Source of the DNA: Durusdinium trenchii
Lineage: Eukaryota; Sar; Dinophyceae; Suessiales; Symbiodiniaceae
DNA: 64,000 bases
Direction of reading: 5' to 3'
Assembly: GCA_963970005.1 (NCBI GenBank)
Contig: CAXAMN010027472.1
Location: 222,107-286,106 of the forward strand
This document shows, piece after piece, positions 21,058-31,650 of the stretch (its first letter is position 1; each line of letters starts with the position of its first letter). The notes beneath the pieces were generated by a model. That model saw only the letters and a program-made list of their open reading frames with translations, did no database searches and was not told the origin of the DNA. The position numbers and the translations under genes are program-made.

Positions 21058-21103
21058 CAGGCAACAACGACCCTCCTTGACGAGCTCCGCCACCGCAGAG
21101 AGG
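21058..21103 (-). CDS. P5B-type cation ATPase, E-G-R exon (46 bp)
   Basis: Encodes LSAVAELVKEGRCCL. V-x-E-G-R-x-x-L is the conserved P5 ATPase element between the cytoplasmic P-domain and the next membrane helix. Acceptor CATCAG/C; one base completes the Ser codon from the preceding exon; 15 codons follow; donor GC (TGCCTG/GCCGC). The phase fits both neighbours. Confidence 0.75.
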
Positions 21104-21175
21104 CTGATGAAGCCTCGGCGAAGAGGTGATGATGAAGGCACCCAGATGTGGGAGGTTTTTTCTTCCCAAACACTC

Positions 21176-21268
21176 CATGTATGGTATCTATTTACAATTA
21201 TTTACATGTATGGTATCTATTTACAAATATTTACCTGTAGGTTGGGTTGGTTTGAGGGGTCAATCATG
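21176..21268. repeat. Family A copy with internal 29-bp duplication
   Basis: CATGTATGGTATCTATTTAC and following 9 bases occur twice in tandem (21176-21204, 21205-21233, one mismatch). Then GGTTTGAGGGGTCAAT, the inverse of the family A core. The same arrangement is seen reversed at 26939-27008. Confidence 0.65.
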
Positions 21269-21764
21269 GTCAATCTATGAATAGAGTATACATATTATAT
21301 ATATATATAGTAGTTCCATGGGGTGTCGCACAAATACTACGCGTGCAAACCACTTGTTCCTGTATGATCTTCATCACCGGAGTAGTCTGCCCGATTGATT
21401 TACATCCGCTGGGCTATGTTCAGAACTCGATCTGGCTAGGACGTGAACATGCATGTGCTCTGTGGACAGTGTCTGGCTCGTCCAAGTAGAAAAGCAAAAA
21501 AAGAACACGCATTGTTGAACTTTCGAAGTGAAATGGGTTGTCTTAAACTTCCTAAACTAGGTCAAACACGCCACAATACACAAGGGGGCCCTCATGGAAA
21601 TACATACAATGACTGACCCATGAACTTTGATGTCCCCTTACAACATGTTCAGCAAGTTTACTGGTGGCACAAGCTGGAAAAAAAAACTCACTCTTTACCT
21701 TTACCTCATTTTAACTCTACCTTTTCCAGTCATTCACCCGAAGAAAACAACAGAAAACCTTCAC

Positions 21765-21847
21765 CTTCCACGCTCTTCACAGCTCCGCGCGCTCTGCGCC
21801 ACGTGGCCTTCTTCGGCCAGGCCCTTGCTGCTGCTGAAGGGGGAGAC
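21765..21847 (-). CDS. P5B-type cation ATPase, SPF exon
   Basis: Starts VSPFSSSKGLAEEGHVAQSA, completing the SEAEAS-M/VSPF sequence of the P5B hinge region with the exon at 23827. Acceptor CCCGAG/GTC in phase 0. It ends after 27 codons and two bases at a normal GT donor (GGAAG/GTGAAGG), whose phase fits the next exon. GC-rich relative to the flanks. Confidence 0.75.
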
Positions 21848-22385
21848 CTCGGGTCCCGGCTCCGGTGAAAGCGACGGGACCCGCTCCGGTCCCTCGTGGT
21901 TGTTCGATCTACACGAACTAACACGGTCCGTCCGCGAGGTTATAGGGGGGGATGGGTTTAAGTGACCCAAAACTTCGGTACTAGCACCCGACGATAAACA
22001 GGTCTCCGAAATGGTGGCCTTTGGAGACTTAAAAGTCGCCAGTGGTGACCTGGCAGTGAGCGTGCTGGTAGATGGATCTATGAAGGAGTCAGAGGAAGAT
22101 GTTCCAAGCTTCCAACATCGAACGTGGCCACGAGTTCGTGGAGTGCCACTGAACTAAGTCGCCCAGAAAGGTATGTGCACAAATCCTACCCCAATGATCC
22201 CAATGCCCAAATTGATGAATATAGTCTATAATATAGTTATCTGCCGACCCCGACGACAGCAGGGGGAGCGCATAAGAGGAGGCAGGTACCATGCACCGTC
22301 AGCTCCAAAAGGCGATCGAAAGCGCCGAACGCTTGCGTTCAGTACTGCACCCTTCCTGCTGCATTTTCCTCACAGAAACCGCGAG
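21848..22385. other. Intron segment, nothing assigned
   Basis: GC-rich at its start, then average composition. The minus-strand frame at 22089-22292 is unconvincing. Confidence 0.4.
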
Positions 22386-22658
22386 TCAAGGACCTCGTAT
22401 CCAAGGGCGGACACCCTCCAAGCGCCTTCCCCAGCAGCTCTGACGCGCTTCGAGCATAGGGCCTTCCACGCTTTCACGCTGCATCCTCTCACTCAGGCGG
22501 CCGAGAAGTTGATCGGCGTTTGCAGCCGGAACCCAAACGGCCTGTGACATACGTCCTGGTGATGGCACGTCGGTTTGCGGCCGACATTTCCACGACCTGA
22601 GCCTTTGTATGGCTTCTTCAAATAGCAGGACATTGTCGTGGAAAGCGCTGAAACACAT
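22386..22658 (-). CDS. Probable exon or intronic insert, unknown
   Basis: A minus-strand frame with convincing composition (HDNVLLFEEAIQRLRSWKCR, then VWVPAANADQLLGRLSERMQ). It lies inside the 1.98-kb P5 ATPase intron between the SEAEAS and SPF exons, whose phases join directly, so it cannot belong to that protein in the main splice form. It may be a captured gene or retroelement fragment, perhaps together with 22848-23072. No family recognised. Confidence 0.35.
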   Translation of the reverse strand: MCFSAFHDNVLLFEEAIQRLRSWKCRPQTDVPSPGRMSQAVWVPAANADQLLGRLSERMQRESVEGPMLEARQSCWGRRLEGVRPWIRGP

Positions 22659-22847
22659 GTTTTTTTTTCAACGCAGATAGCTTTAGGCTAGAAAATGCTC
22701 AACATATGTTCAAAAATACAGATGTTTCTAGCGTTTTTCCACTACAGTAATGAGAGTCATGAATTCGAGAACTCACTTCATCACTTCAGCAGGCTTCTCT
22801 GAAGTCTTACTCGAGTTCCCTCTTGCGCCTCTGCTCCGGCTCCTGGC

Positions 22848-23072
22848 CTAGAAAGCAGCAGAGAGGTCTAAGTGAGGCGGAACTGCTGGTGGTGCTTTTC
22901 CGGTGGCGATGGCGATGGTGGCTTGGTTGTCATGCCTCCTCAAGGCGTCTTCGTGCGCTCGAATCATACCCTGCACTCGCTCCATCGTGGCCGGAGCCCT
23001 TGCCGTCCAGCAGGCCTTGCATTTGCCAGACCGGACGTATTTGCCATGATGCAAACTGACTGACTTAACCAA
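22848..23072 (-). CDS. Probable exon or intronic insert, unknown
   Basis: Encodes a basic Cys/Arg segment then a helix (KYVRSGKCKACWTARAPATM, then RVQGMIRAHEDALRRHDNQA) and ends with a stop at 22848. Same strand and same intron as 22386-22658, 190 bp apart, so both may come from one inserted gene. A 35-bp tandem repeat lies immediately upstream (23060-23155). Function unknown. Confidence 0.35.
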   Translation of the reverse strand: MVKSVSLHHGKYVRSGKCKACWTARAPATMERVQGMIRAHEDALRRHDNQATIAIATGKAPPAVPPHLDLSAAF

Positions 23073-23155
23073 CCCCAGTTGACACCAAAAGTTACTGGCT
23101 TAACCAACCCCAGTTGACACCCAAACTCACTGGCTTAACCAACCCCAGTTGAGCT
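23060..23155. repeat. 35-bp tandem repeat, about 2.7 copies
   Basis: Units start at 23060, 23095 and 23130; the core CTGGCTTAACCAACCCCAGT is conserved in all three apart from one base in the first. Confidence 0.9.
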
Positions 23156-23826
23156 GGCAGAGACTGACCAATCCACAAAAGAAGGTCCCCAGACTCCATG
23201 GTCTTTGTTCAGATCAGGGACCTGGAGCCACCAAACTAAAGCCATGGCATCACAGAAGCCTACCTATTGAACCCTCTAATTTTGATTGGGTGGAAAAGAA
23301 TAGCTAACGATGCTTCCGTAGTGCGGTAGTGGGCCAAATTCTTGTCTAACTTTGGGCCCAAATTTTATGAGCTACTTGGAGACTCCAGGTAGACATGAGT
23401 AATGGACAACATCTACGGGTTGTAGAAACCTCTTGCACCTGTCATGGAATGTGGCCTTCCAGGCGGAAGAAAGTAGGCGCAGCCACCCCAAACCGATTTC
23501 GTTCCATCCTCAAATGTCAGCCAGCCTGAAAACTCCAGATGAATACATTGATCAACATCATGTGGTACCAGTAGCTCCAAAGGGGTACCTATTGGAGGAT
23601 AGGGGTGCCCGTTTTCCACTCACTTAGAGACAAACACACACCCCTTTGTGACTCCTGGTATGTACATTTTGGAATCTGTTGGGACCTGGAGTCAGAAAAC
23701 CTTGGATAAAATAACCATGAATCACCTGTATTCAGACTTGCGACCGATCAGGACACAACACTTGCGACCGAACGACTTAGTAATCCGCCGACCACGGGTA
23801 TTTCGATCTACTCACCGCCGAGACTC

Positions 23827-23922
23827 CATCGAGGCCTCCGCCTCACTGAGCGCCAACCCCGCGTGTGCCGTGCGGAGCGCGCCGCAATCGTTGCCGCCGT
23901 CGCCCGTCATGCCCGTCACGGT
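23827..23922 (-). CDS. P5B-type (ATP13A-like) cation ATPase, hinge exon
   Basis: 32 codons with MTGDGGNDCGALRTAHAG and LALSEAEASM. GDGxNDCGAL is the P-type ATPase hinge that binds Mg2+ and phosphate, and the C after ND plus SEAEAS is specific to the P5B branch (polyamine or cation transport at lysosome-like membranes in animals and yeast). Acceptor CTCCAG/ACC after a pyrimidine tract; donor is GA (ATG/GAGTC). With it the next exon joins as SEAEASM-VSPF in phase 0, whereas no GT donor gives this. The phosphorylated Asp (DKTGT) exon is expected at higher coordinates and was not found. P5B proteins are usually 1,100-1,500 residues; about 230 are seen here in total. Confidence 0.85.
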
Positions 23923-26015
23923 CTGGAGCGGAGGGAGGTCAGGTTGGGTGGAGTTCTCTGGATTGAAAGTGGAGGAGGATTCAGGGTGTGTTTTCTATGT
24001 GCAGTTTTGGGGATGTTCTATTCAGGTTCTATGTGTGCAGGGTCTAATATGTTGAGGATCTATCTTCAGGGTCTGAAAACACATGCGGACAGTAGGATGG
24101 ATCCTCGGGCAGATCGCCCAGTTTTGGCTCCCGACGGCGTCCGAATGGACTGCCAAATGGTGTCACTTGTATGACGTTCTCCCCATGCTGCCCCATGCGC
24201 AGCACATCCTAAACCTCCGTGAAAGAGAACCACTCCCTGTTGGGAAGAAGCCCAAAACTCCCCAGGTTGTGGGTCTATGTCAAGACGCTATAGGAACTGG
24301 ATTTCAGTAAATGCTCACACTCACTACACCAAGTGGGGTGTGGAGAACCTTCCTAGTTGGGTTACTGCAGCGGCCGCAGCTGGTCCTCCACACCAGTTCA
24401 TGTGTTTGGTCCAGTTCTTTCTATGTTTCAAGGCTCACACTCCTTAATATAGAATGATATAGACTCATTGATTAATGACATTGAATAACCATGTGAAGAG
24501 GTGTTCCAATCCATGTCGGGCGGGGCTTTATTCATCAAGAGCTTTCATTGTGGATCCAGCTACATGAAAGTAGGAACTGACCCTTCAGTCAACCACCTGA
24601 CTCATCCACCATCGAACCTCAAAACCGTGTGGATTTGTAGGGACTCAGGCTCCGACTCCATCCTCGCCATAATCTTGCCACAAATTGATGACTTTGATCT
24701 TGTCCTTGGAGAAGCGTGAAAGCTACACTATCAAGCTGCAAACAGAAGACAAAAGCAAACATGGTCATATCGGACAACGACCACTGGCCGTCGGCCCAGG
24801 GCCACAGGAGGTGCTGTCGGCCCGTCTACGGCGCGCCCCCTCTTCAGGTTGGATGGAGCGACGTCGCAGGCGTGGCAAAAGGAGGACTCAAGGGGATGGT
24901 GATGGGTTTGCATCGTCGTTCGCACAGCATCAGTTTTGTCTTGTTTCCACAGTGCCTGAAGTGCCGAGACAGAATGAATTACTGAATGATGGACACGTGT
25001 CAAACGAAAAGAAGTATAAGTCATATTATGCACTAAGGCTGGGAAACAAGTCACACACACAGACACAGCTGTATGTGGATTTTCCAGTGATCCGCACGCT
25101 TCCTCCCCTGGAATTCCCTTTCGGCTTCTGACAACCGGAATCCAAACTCCTGGCAGCTTCCATCCTGCTCCGAGTCGCATCTGGCTTCATTCTTCCAAAC
25201 ACCTGCCGTGGCGCAGCCGTCGTCCGGCTGGTCAGCCGTTAAACACACAGAAAAATAAACCTGACGCGTTCGGCTCTCCTCTTGCGGCGCCTACTCCAAG
25301 TCCGGGTGCCCAATACCATTCCTATGCGGTGCCTACCCTTTTCTGTGTGGTTTCAACGCATCTAGCCTGCCTACCCGTCGCCGCCGTCGCCGCGTCGCTC
25401 CGGTGAGTTTCCGGGTCGGAGTGACCGGGTCGAGGGATCAACGCACTCGTTGAAGCCCAGAACACTGGAAAAAGGGAGGGAAGTTGTTGAGATGAACTGA
25501 TTCAATCTGATAATTTGCTTTAATCTCCGCATCATCTTCCCCACACACTTCCTGCTGTGGATACCATTCCTGGCTGATCCCCTCCAAGAAGCTCTCTTCG
25601 CAGGTGAGTTTTCCTGAACACGTCCTACAAGTAACATCTACCAGACCCCTGCCACATTTTGACGCGTCAGAACCCACGTGTGACATCTTGTGACATGGTT
25701 TGCCTCGGGAGTCCTCGTCTTGAGTGCCTAAGGCGTTGTCAGTTTGCTTATGTTATAGGGCTATGAGAGGGTACCCTTTCCTGGTAAAGAAACAACTCTA
25801 AGCCAGGTCGAAATGCGAAAGCACAGCGGCCTTTCTCAGCCACAAGAATAAGCGGTGGGTGAGTGTGTATGCGTCGCATGAAAGCAACTCCTACTTCCCC
25901 TTTGTCCACGTTGATCAATCACATATATTATATAGCTTTGTACATGTCCATGCGGTCGATCCGCAAGCATCCGGTGCATCTCTGTTTGTAGACTTCACGT
26001 ACTTCAGGACATGTG
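23923..26015. other. Presumed P5 ATPase intron space
   Basis: Both strands have GC-rich open stretches (24780-24880, 25370-25430) without recognised motifs. A minus-strand Cys-rich frame at 25438-25686 (KCGRGLVDVTCRTCSGKLTC) is a weak exon candidate with a CxxC pair. The missing exons with the phosphorylation-domain motifs between 38 and 24 kb may lie in this and the following blocks. Confidence 0.35.
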
Positions 26016-26243
26016 ATGGTCTCCACCGTCAGGCCTTCACTGATGGCAACATCTTCTTCAGCTCCTCAGGATCCTCACGAACCAACCTGCAGCGGTGTGT
26101 TGGAGGAGGATTCAGCAGCAGTTCGCGCAAAGGTCGCACAAAGGAGGTTCGAGGACCCTCGCAATCCGATGCAGTCGACCGAAGAAAAGAAACACATCCT
26201 TATAGCGTTGGACGCAGTGTTCAGCTGGTGTGAGACTGTCTGA
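26016..26243 (+). CDS. Possible short ORF, truncated by repeat
   Basis: Plus-strand frame with protein-like sequence (GVLEEDSAAVRAKVAQRRFE, then MQSTEEKKHILIALDAVFSW) ending within the first bases of the family D repeat at 26235. The repeat may have interrupted or supplied the stop codon. The opposite strand is also open, so strand is uncertain. No family recognised. Confidence 0.25.
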   Translation: MVSTVRPSLMATSSSAPQDPHEPTCSGVLEEDSAAVRAKVAQRRFEDPRNPMQSTEEKKHILIALDAVFSWCETV

Positions 26244-26316
26244 GGTCAATTTCCCCGACTGAGTGTAAAGGTGAATGGTTGAGAAACCAAGAATGTTGAT
26301 CTCAACATTGTGGAAA
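26235..26316. repeat. Dispersed repeat family D, copy 2
   Basis: Aligns gap-free with 9251-9332. Includes the 16-base palindrome ATGTTGATCTCAACAT. Confidence 0.8.
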
Positions 26317-26731
26317 ATTGTGTTCATCAGCGCTATCCTAGGGATCCAAAGACCTTCTCAGAAGGTACGACTGGACCTTCAAAGCCTACATAAAGTGTCT
26401 CCGATCACCTTCTCAAAGGGTATGCAAATCCACCGGGCTAATTGATCGCTTGTCACCTGCCCAGTCGACCCGACCTAGGAAGTCTCAGTCGCACATGCCA
26501 GTGTCCACCTCGTCGAAAAATGCTACGAAATCCGGACTCTTCACCGGTGGAACCCCCAGGAGTCACAAGACGGGATGGTTTTGAGTCCCATCCTGTGAGT
26601 GGATGTTCTGGGCATATCCTCTAAGTTCGGCACCCCTTTGTGACTGCTTGCCCAAATAAATAGATAGAAACCGTCGGGGACCATGTACTATAGAGGTTAA
26701 CCGTTAACCTTTTTCATCTTTTTTCTGTATA

Positions 26732-26790
26732 GTGGGACAACCCGTCCCCAAGAAAGGTTGAAGGTTATCTTTTCTTCATGGTGGGTAGGA
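26732..26790. repeat. Family E dispersed repeat copy
   Basis: GTGGGACAACCCGTCCCCAA then AGAAAGGTTGAAGGTTATC and GGTGGGTAGG, in the family order. Confidence 0.5.
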
Positions 26791-26938
26791 CAGTGTCCAA
26801 GCCCTCAATTTGGACAACGGAGGCCAAATGTACTGAGAACATCTGCCCGCATCGGGCCCCGCATCAAAAGCAGCAACGGCCAAAAGCAGCTGCCCTTGAC
26901 TCGCAAGACCATGTCCAGAGATCCTTCCACCAAACCAT

Positions 26939-27008
26939 CCATGGGACTGGAATATTTGCCCACATTGACCCCTCAAACCATCCCAATGTAGGTAAATACC
27001 ATACATGG
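26939..27008. repeat. Family A copy 4
   Basis: CCATGGGACTGGAATATTTG at the left, core TTGACCCCTCAAACCATCCC, then GGTAAATACCATACATGG: the reverse complement of the arrangement at 21176-21268. Confidence 0.65.
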
Positions 27009-27816
27009 CTGGTCGGGGCAACGAACACGCGCTTCCTTCTTCCTTTCAGGCTTCCTTTCATGGCCAAATACCACCTGGGCTTTTCTCTCCTGCGCCAATA
27101 CCGCCAATACACACACGGTGCGACGTGACACGTGGCGGCATGTGTTGGAACCCATCGAGGTCGAACTTTCGCATCTTCTTTCGGCTCCATTGGCCCCTGC
27201 TTTCGCTTGCACCGCCCACGACCGTCACAGCACAGCAGCACCGAACCCCCTGTCTCTGCACCGAGAGAGAGGGGTCTGGTCTGCCCGGAGGGGGCCGAAG
27301 CACATGCGAACGGCCAAAGCAAAGGTCCGGATGCACCAGACGAGGAACTCTGACAAAGTCATCTTGCACTGCCAGTTTTTTTGCAGTTCCGCATTGTGAT
27401 GTCCTCCAGTTCCGCAGCGCTTGGTGGGAATTCTGGCGAAGCCTCCATGTTGCAAGCGTGATATGAAACTTTAAATCCGCCGGTTTTCAGATACAAGCAC
27501 GTATGACAAACCGAGGTGTGTATTTTAATAGGGAGACCGGGAGACACCCTGGCCCAATGAGTTTTTTAGATGTTTTCGGCACTGGTTTTAGTCTATTGTC
27601 CGTCTTCCAGGGGTCAAACTGGGAGGTCTACCTATTTCAATACACACCCAATAAGGCCCATAATAGATAGAAAACCTGTCGTCTCTATTCGCATGTTTTT
27701 TAGATGTCAGATGAAACCTCACCACCATATGACGACAAAACAACGATCACTGTCCCACTCCCGGTGCCGGAGACAGGAAAATACCGGTTCACATGTTGAT
27801 CGCCTGTTCTTGTTGA

Positions 27817-27874
27817 GTGGGGAAACCAATTCCGCAAAAATGGTTTTTCAGGTTATTCACTTTTCCTGGGTAGG
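27817..27874. repeat. Family E dispersed repeat copy
   Basis: GTGGGGAAACCAATTCCGCA, A-run, TGGTTTTTCAGGTTATTCAC and GGGTAGG, close to the copy at 19163. Confidence 0.6.
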
Positions 27875-28548
27875 CTGTGGTTTGCAGGGGATAGTCGAGG
27901 GGTCATCATCCACTTCCATTTTTGTTGGATAGGGGATAAACTTGTGAAGACCAGGCTGCATCGTAATCGTACTTCAAGCATTTTGGACTAGAGCTTGTGG
28001 AATACAACACCAAGAAACACCGCTAACTCCAAAAACACCCAGTAATTACGTCCAATGCTACCAGTATTCATCACTTGGAGGCTGACCATCGAAAGGCAGG
28101 CTGGCTCAGCGCAAGCCTCAGCGAGCCGATGCCAATGCAACGAGTCATTGCGCAGCATGGATTCATTGCGCTGCTTTTCCCGACTACCGAGACGTTTCGG
28201 CGTAAAAAGGATGAGGTGAAGCAGTTACATAAGTAATATAATTCCCTAGAACCTGATTGACTCCTGTTTTGGATTGTTTTGGAGCCAAAACATGGGTTTT
28301 CCTATCAAAACAAAGGTCAAATGGGTTCTAGGTATATCATGGTATATACATATTAATTAACCTCCACACCCTGAAAGAATCATGGGCCAACGTGGAGGGC
28401 CAACGTCCCTTGAAGTGACCATTTTCCTCTACAAAAGTGGTGCTCCACTTCCACGAGTGTACTGCTTTTTTGTCCCAGAGACCGGAGACCTATCATTGGA
28501 GTCAGTGAGATTAGCTGACTGCAACCTCTTTCCATCTGTTCCATCAGT

Positions 28549-28599
28549 TGTGGGGAAACCCATCCCCAAAGAAGGTCGTTCAGGTCATCCACTAACCCG
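28549..28599. repeat. Family E dispersed repeat copy
   Basis: GTGGGGAAACCCATCCCCAA, AGAAGG and TTCAGGTCATCCACT in the family order. Confidence 0.55.
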
Positions 28600-30354
28600 T
28601 TTGGAGCTTCCCAGGTACAAAGAAGTACCTAAAATCCGGAATTGGGCTGCAAGAAGAAGCTATCGCCTCAAACAAAAATGGAACTGTGTAAAACCATTCT
28701 CCTCTACCAACTTGAGGGTTTTTAGGGTCTGTGTTCATCTGCAAAAAGACCAGCAGGTTTCAGAGTTCTCTAGAACAATCAGTGGATGAACGTGGGCATG
28801 TGTGAAACGCCTGTGGATCCGGGTTTGTCCCAGAGCGACAGCCCACATCTGGATGCTTCATGACACTTCTGCTTTCATGACACTTCTGCATCCAATGGAT
28901 CCCATCCACCGCGACCCGCGATGCCGCGACCTTAAACAACCCCTTTTACACCAGGTAGACGCAACCCGTTCAGAGATGTCTCCCTCTTTTGGAAGATCTG
29001 GTCCGATCCGTAGAGAGCTAGGGAGCTGAAACGGCGTGAAAACGGAAGAGTTTCACTGACGTTCACTGTTCCCAGGAAAATTTGGACCACTTAGATGGAT
29101 TTGTCCGTTCTCCATCAAGAAGTACTTCCAGAACACCAGCAAAACGTCAGGAGAGCATCGTTGACCGCGAGCAAGTCCTTGCAGAATTGGGTCTTCGAAA
29201 CCTCACCCTTAGATTGGGCGGTTCAACGCCTTCCTCGACCAGTGATGAGTGAATTTCTGTCTTCTGAAATCATCCCCTTTTCACACTACTCAAGGAGTCG
29301 GTCACAATACTTGAGGCAACCGTTTTCTGGATAATGTCTGCGGTCTGCCTGCATATTAACACTTTCCCTCCAAAGGAGACCCACCTCTCATCGCCACCGA
29401 TGCATCGCTACCCACCGAACCTCCACCGTCCGAACCTCGGAACAGAGACCCCCGGCTCCGCACGCGGGTCGGACTGCCAAGCAGGAACGGCGGCCTCCTG
29501 CGGGCTGGCGGAACCGGCGTGTCATTCGACATGTTGGAACTCCAACATGGAAGTGGACGATAGTGGATGGTGCCCACTGTAAACCAATGCATTACAGTAT
29601 ATACAGTATATAGAGGGAGAATATGTGAAACTGATACATGGGTTCATGCCATCCACCACTTTCCGATTCGCGGGAGGAGACGGTGCCAGTCATGGTACTT
29701 CACCGAGGTGTCCTGGGTGATTGAAGGTACTCCATCAGCATGGCTCCAGATCCTGTAATTACCTTTCAGAGTGTAGATCCATACTGTGCTAGACCACGAA
29801 TGAAACACCGTTCTGGATTCAAAAACATCTGGTGCTCAACAAAAAGAGGCCTGCGTGTATTTGCACGTATCTCTGCATGGCTCCTGATCCTCCGCATCGC
29901 GCCAGCGCACGTGAGACGCATGCGCGCTGTCCAACTCTCCAATGAAGACCTGGCGCAAACAACTGAGCGGGACAGTATTCCTCCTGTTAAAAAAGAAATG
30001 TATTTTGGACAACAAAATGGGTCAACAAGTGATTGACTCAGTCATGCTCGTGATTTACAGTATTGGGATTCCAACACCTATTGACCTGTTGTTTTACTGT
30101 AAGGACTTTAGACAAAACGATGCCTCAATCGATGCCTGGTATATTGGTTGTGTCCAAATGGATTCTGACTCTGGTTGACTCTTTCACCAGCACCTGATCG
30201 GGTTTGAAGTGAAGACTCACGGTCAATCAAACTGTATCATGCCTGTTGGTGTATGAACTGTATATACATATAGTCCGTTATATGCATCCAACTAGTATAA
30301 CTTACAACTATAACAAACAGTCAAACAGTGTATATACTATATATATTACGTTAT

Positions 30355-30395
30355 ACGCATGCAAATAATATAACCACATATATATATATATATAG
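30355..30395. repeat. TA microsatellite
   Basis: ATATATATATATATATA run within a 170-bp AT-rich tract from about 30240. Confidence 0.8.
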
Positions 30396-30834
30396 TATAA
30401 CAAACAGGGTTCAGGATCCGTTCTACAGAGCCCCCAATGTTTTTTGGGACAGCATGTCATGCAATGTGTACTTCTGCGTTGCACACCTTGGATCTCCCAA
30501 AACTTGGCTTGGTGACTTGGTTGGACATAAATAAATAGATCTGGTGAGCTACAGCCAGTTCACCTGGTAGAACATCCTACTACTACAAGATACTACAAGT
30601 CCAGTCGGATGACCCAGGTCCAAACCTGGTCGACTTGACCTCCTTGAGAGAACTCGCATGACCAACTCCAGCAAAAATGGTGTCCGACCTGTAGTGTCCT
30701 TCTTCACAACTGCATGCGTGTCATATCCCTTGTCACGACTCAACCATCCGGTCACAGCTCTTGGGCTTATTTCTTGACCCCAGATCCCCGGGTCCCCCTT
30801 TAATCCGCCGCTTCGCTTCGGTCATCTCCCGCGC

Positions 30835-30896
30835 CCGGGTGGAGTCGGAGATCACGCCACACTGGCGACCAATGCCTCGGTGTCGGAGTGCGTCGG
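30835..30896 (-). CDS. Tentative P5 ATPase exon (GRQCGVI block)
   Basis: After TCGCAG the minus strand can read DALRHRGIGRQCGVISDSTR, which recalls the segment after the TGDN motif in P-type ATPases (x-G-R-x-C-G-x-I). It lies between exons with motifs before and after that segment. However the TGD itself is absent, one residue is missing in the alignment and the split codon cannot give Gly. It is a candidate only. Confidence 0.25.
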
Positions 30897-31014
30897 CTGC
30901 GACAAGCGGTGTCGACGCGAAAGGACGAAAACGGATGTTGTCAGGAGGGAGTCACGGTGAGTCCGGTGCTGAGTTGACTCCAAAGAGGTTACACCCTTTT
31001 TTCCACATGCCTTC

Positions 31015-31125
31015 CCTAGGGATCCACTGCCACCGAACCTCAGGTTCGGTACGACTGGGCCCGAACATGGCGCCTACACCAAAAGTCTCCAATCACCGTA
31101 CCTGGGAAGGTACGACTGGATCCCT
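31015..31125. repeat. Family C repeat cluster
   Basis: CCTAGGGATCCACTGCCACC ... GGTACGACTGGG, then TCCAATCACCGTACC ... GGTACGACTGGATCCCTAGG: two copies with a small GTACC/GGTAC stem. Confidence 0.5.
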
Positions 31126-31602
31126 AGGGCTTGAGAACAAGAAACTTTTGGAGGGGGTCACTTTGCTTTATACCTCTTGGATCCTATTGGGTATATGTGT
31201 TTGACACTTTTCTGTAGGCACCAGGAGGGTCGCAATACCTTCTGGGAAGGGGATCGACTAGATCCCAAGGGGGATCCTAAGCACTGGATACCTACAGGGG
31301 ATCCTAAGGATCCTATTGGTTGTTCACTAATGGTTGACCAACCAATATAAAAAAGGCACTATGCGGATTCCTATCATGTATATAGACTGTTGATTAACTA
31401 TACAGTAGTTCTAATGATATACAATGCATTATGACCCCTCCCCAATAATATGGGCCAAAAAACAACTTGGTCCTGGATTCCTATCTACTCTGAGGAGGCA
31501 CCACCGGAGAGGGAACTGTGGATATGTCGACGATCCATCTGACTGCCTAGCCGTGTCGATTTGAAGGCAGGTTTGACCGAACTGTTCAACCGTTCTTGTT
31601 TA

Positions 31603-31650
31603 GGTGGGAAGAACGCCCTTTGGCGGTTAAAGGCTATCCACTCACGTAGT
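31603..31650. repeat. Family E dispersed repeat copy (divergent)
   Basis: GGTGGGAAGAACGCCCTTTG, then GGTTAAAGGCTATCCACT and GTAGTAG; block order as in other copies. Confidence 0.4.

Larger units (their letters stand above)
26317..30834. other. Repeat-rich presumed intron space
   Basis: Contains family C (26332-26372), family E (26732-26790, 27817-27874, 28549-28599) and family A (26939-27008) copies, and TA-rich tracts near 29598 and 30240-30400 where TATAACAAACAG occurs twice. A perfect GGTTAAC-C-GTTAACC palindrome is at 26695-26709. No exon could be confirmed. Confidence 0.4.

Noticed and set aside
27118-27369. Several overlapping GC-rich ORFs on both strands as an ATPase exon
   Set aside because: No frame gives the expected (F/V)-x-R-x-x-P-x-x-K motif; three frames per strand are open because the region is GC-rich.
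30548-30630. tRNA-like stretch with CCTGGTAGAACATCC and GGTCCAAACC
   Set aside because: No acceptor stem, D-stem or standard T-loop can be folded together.
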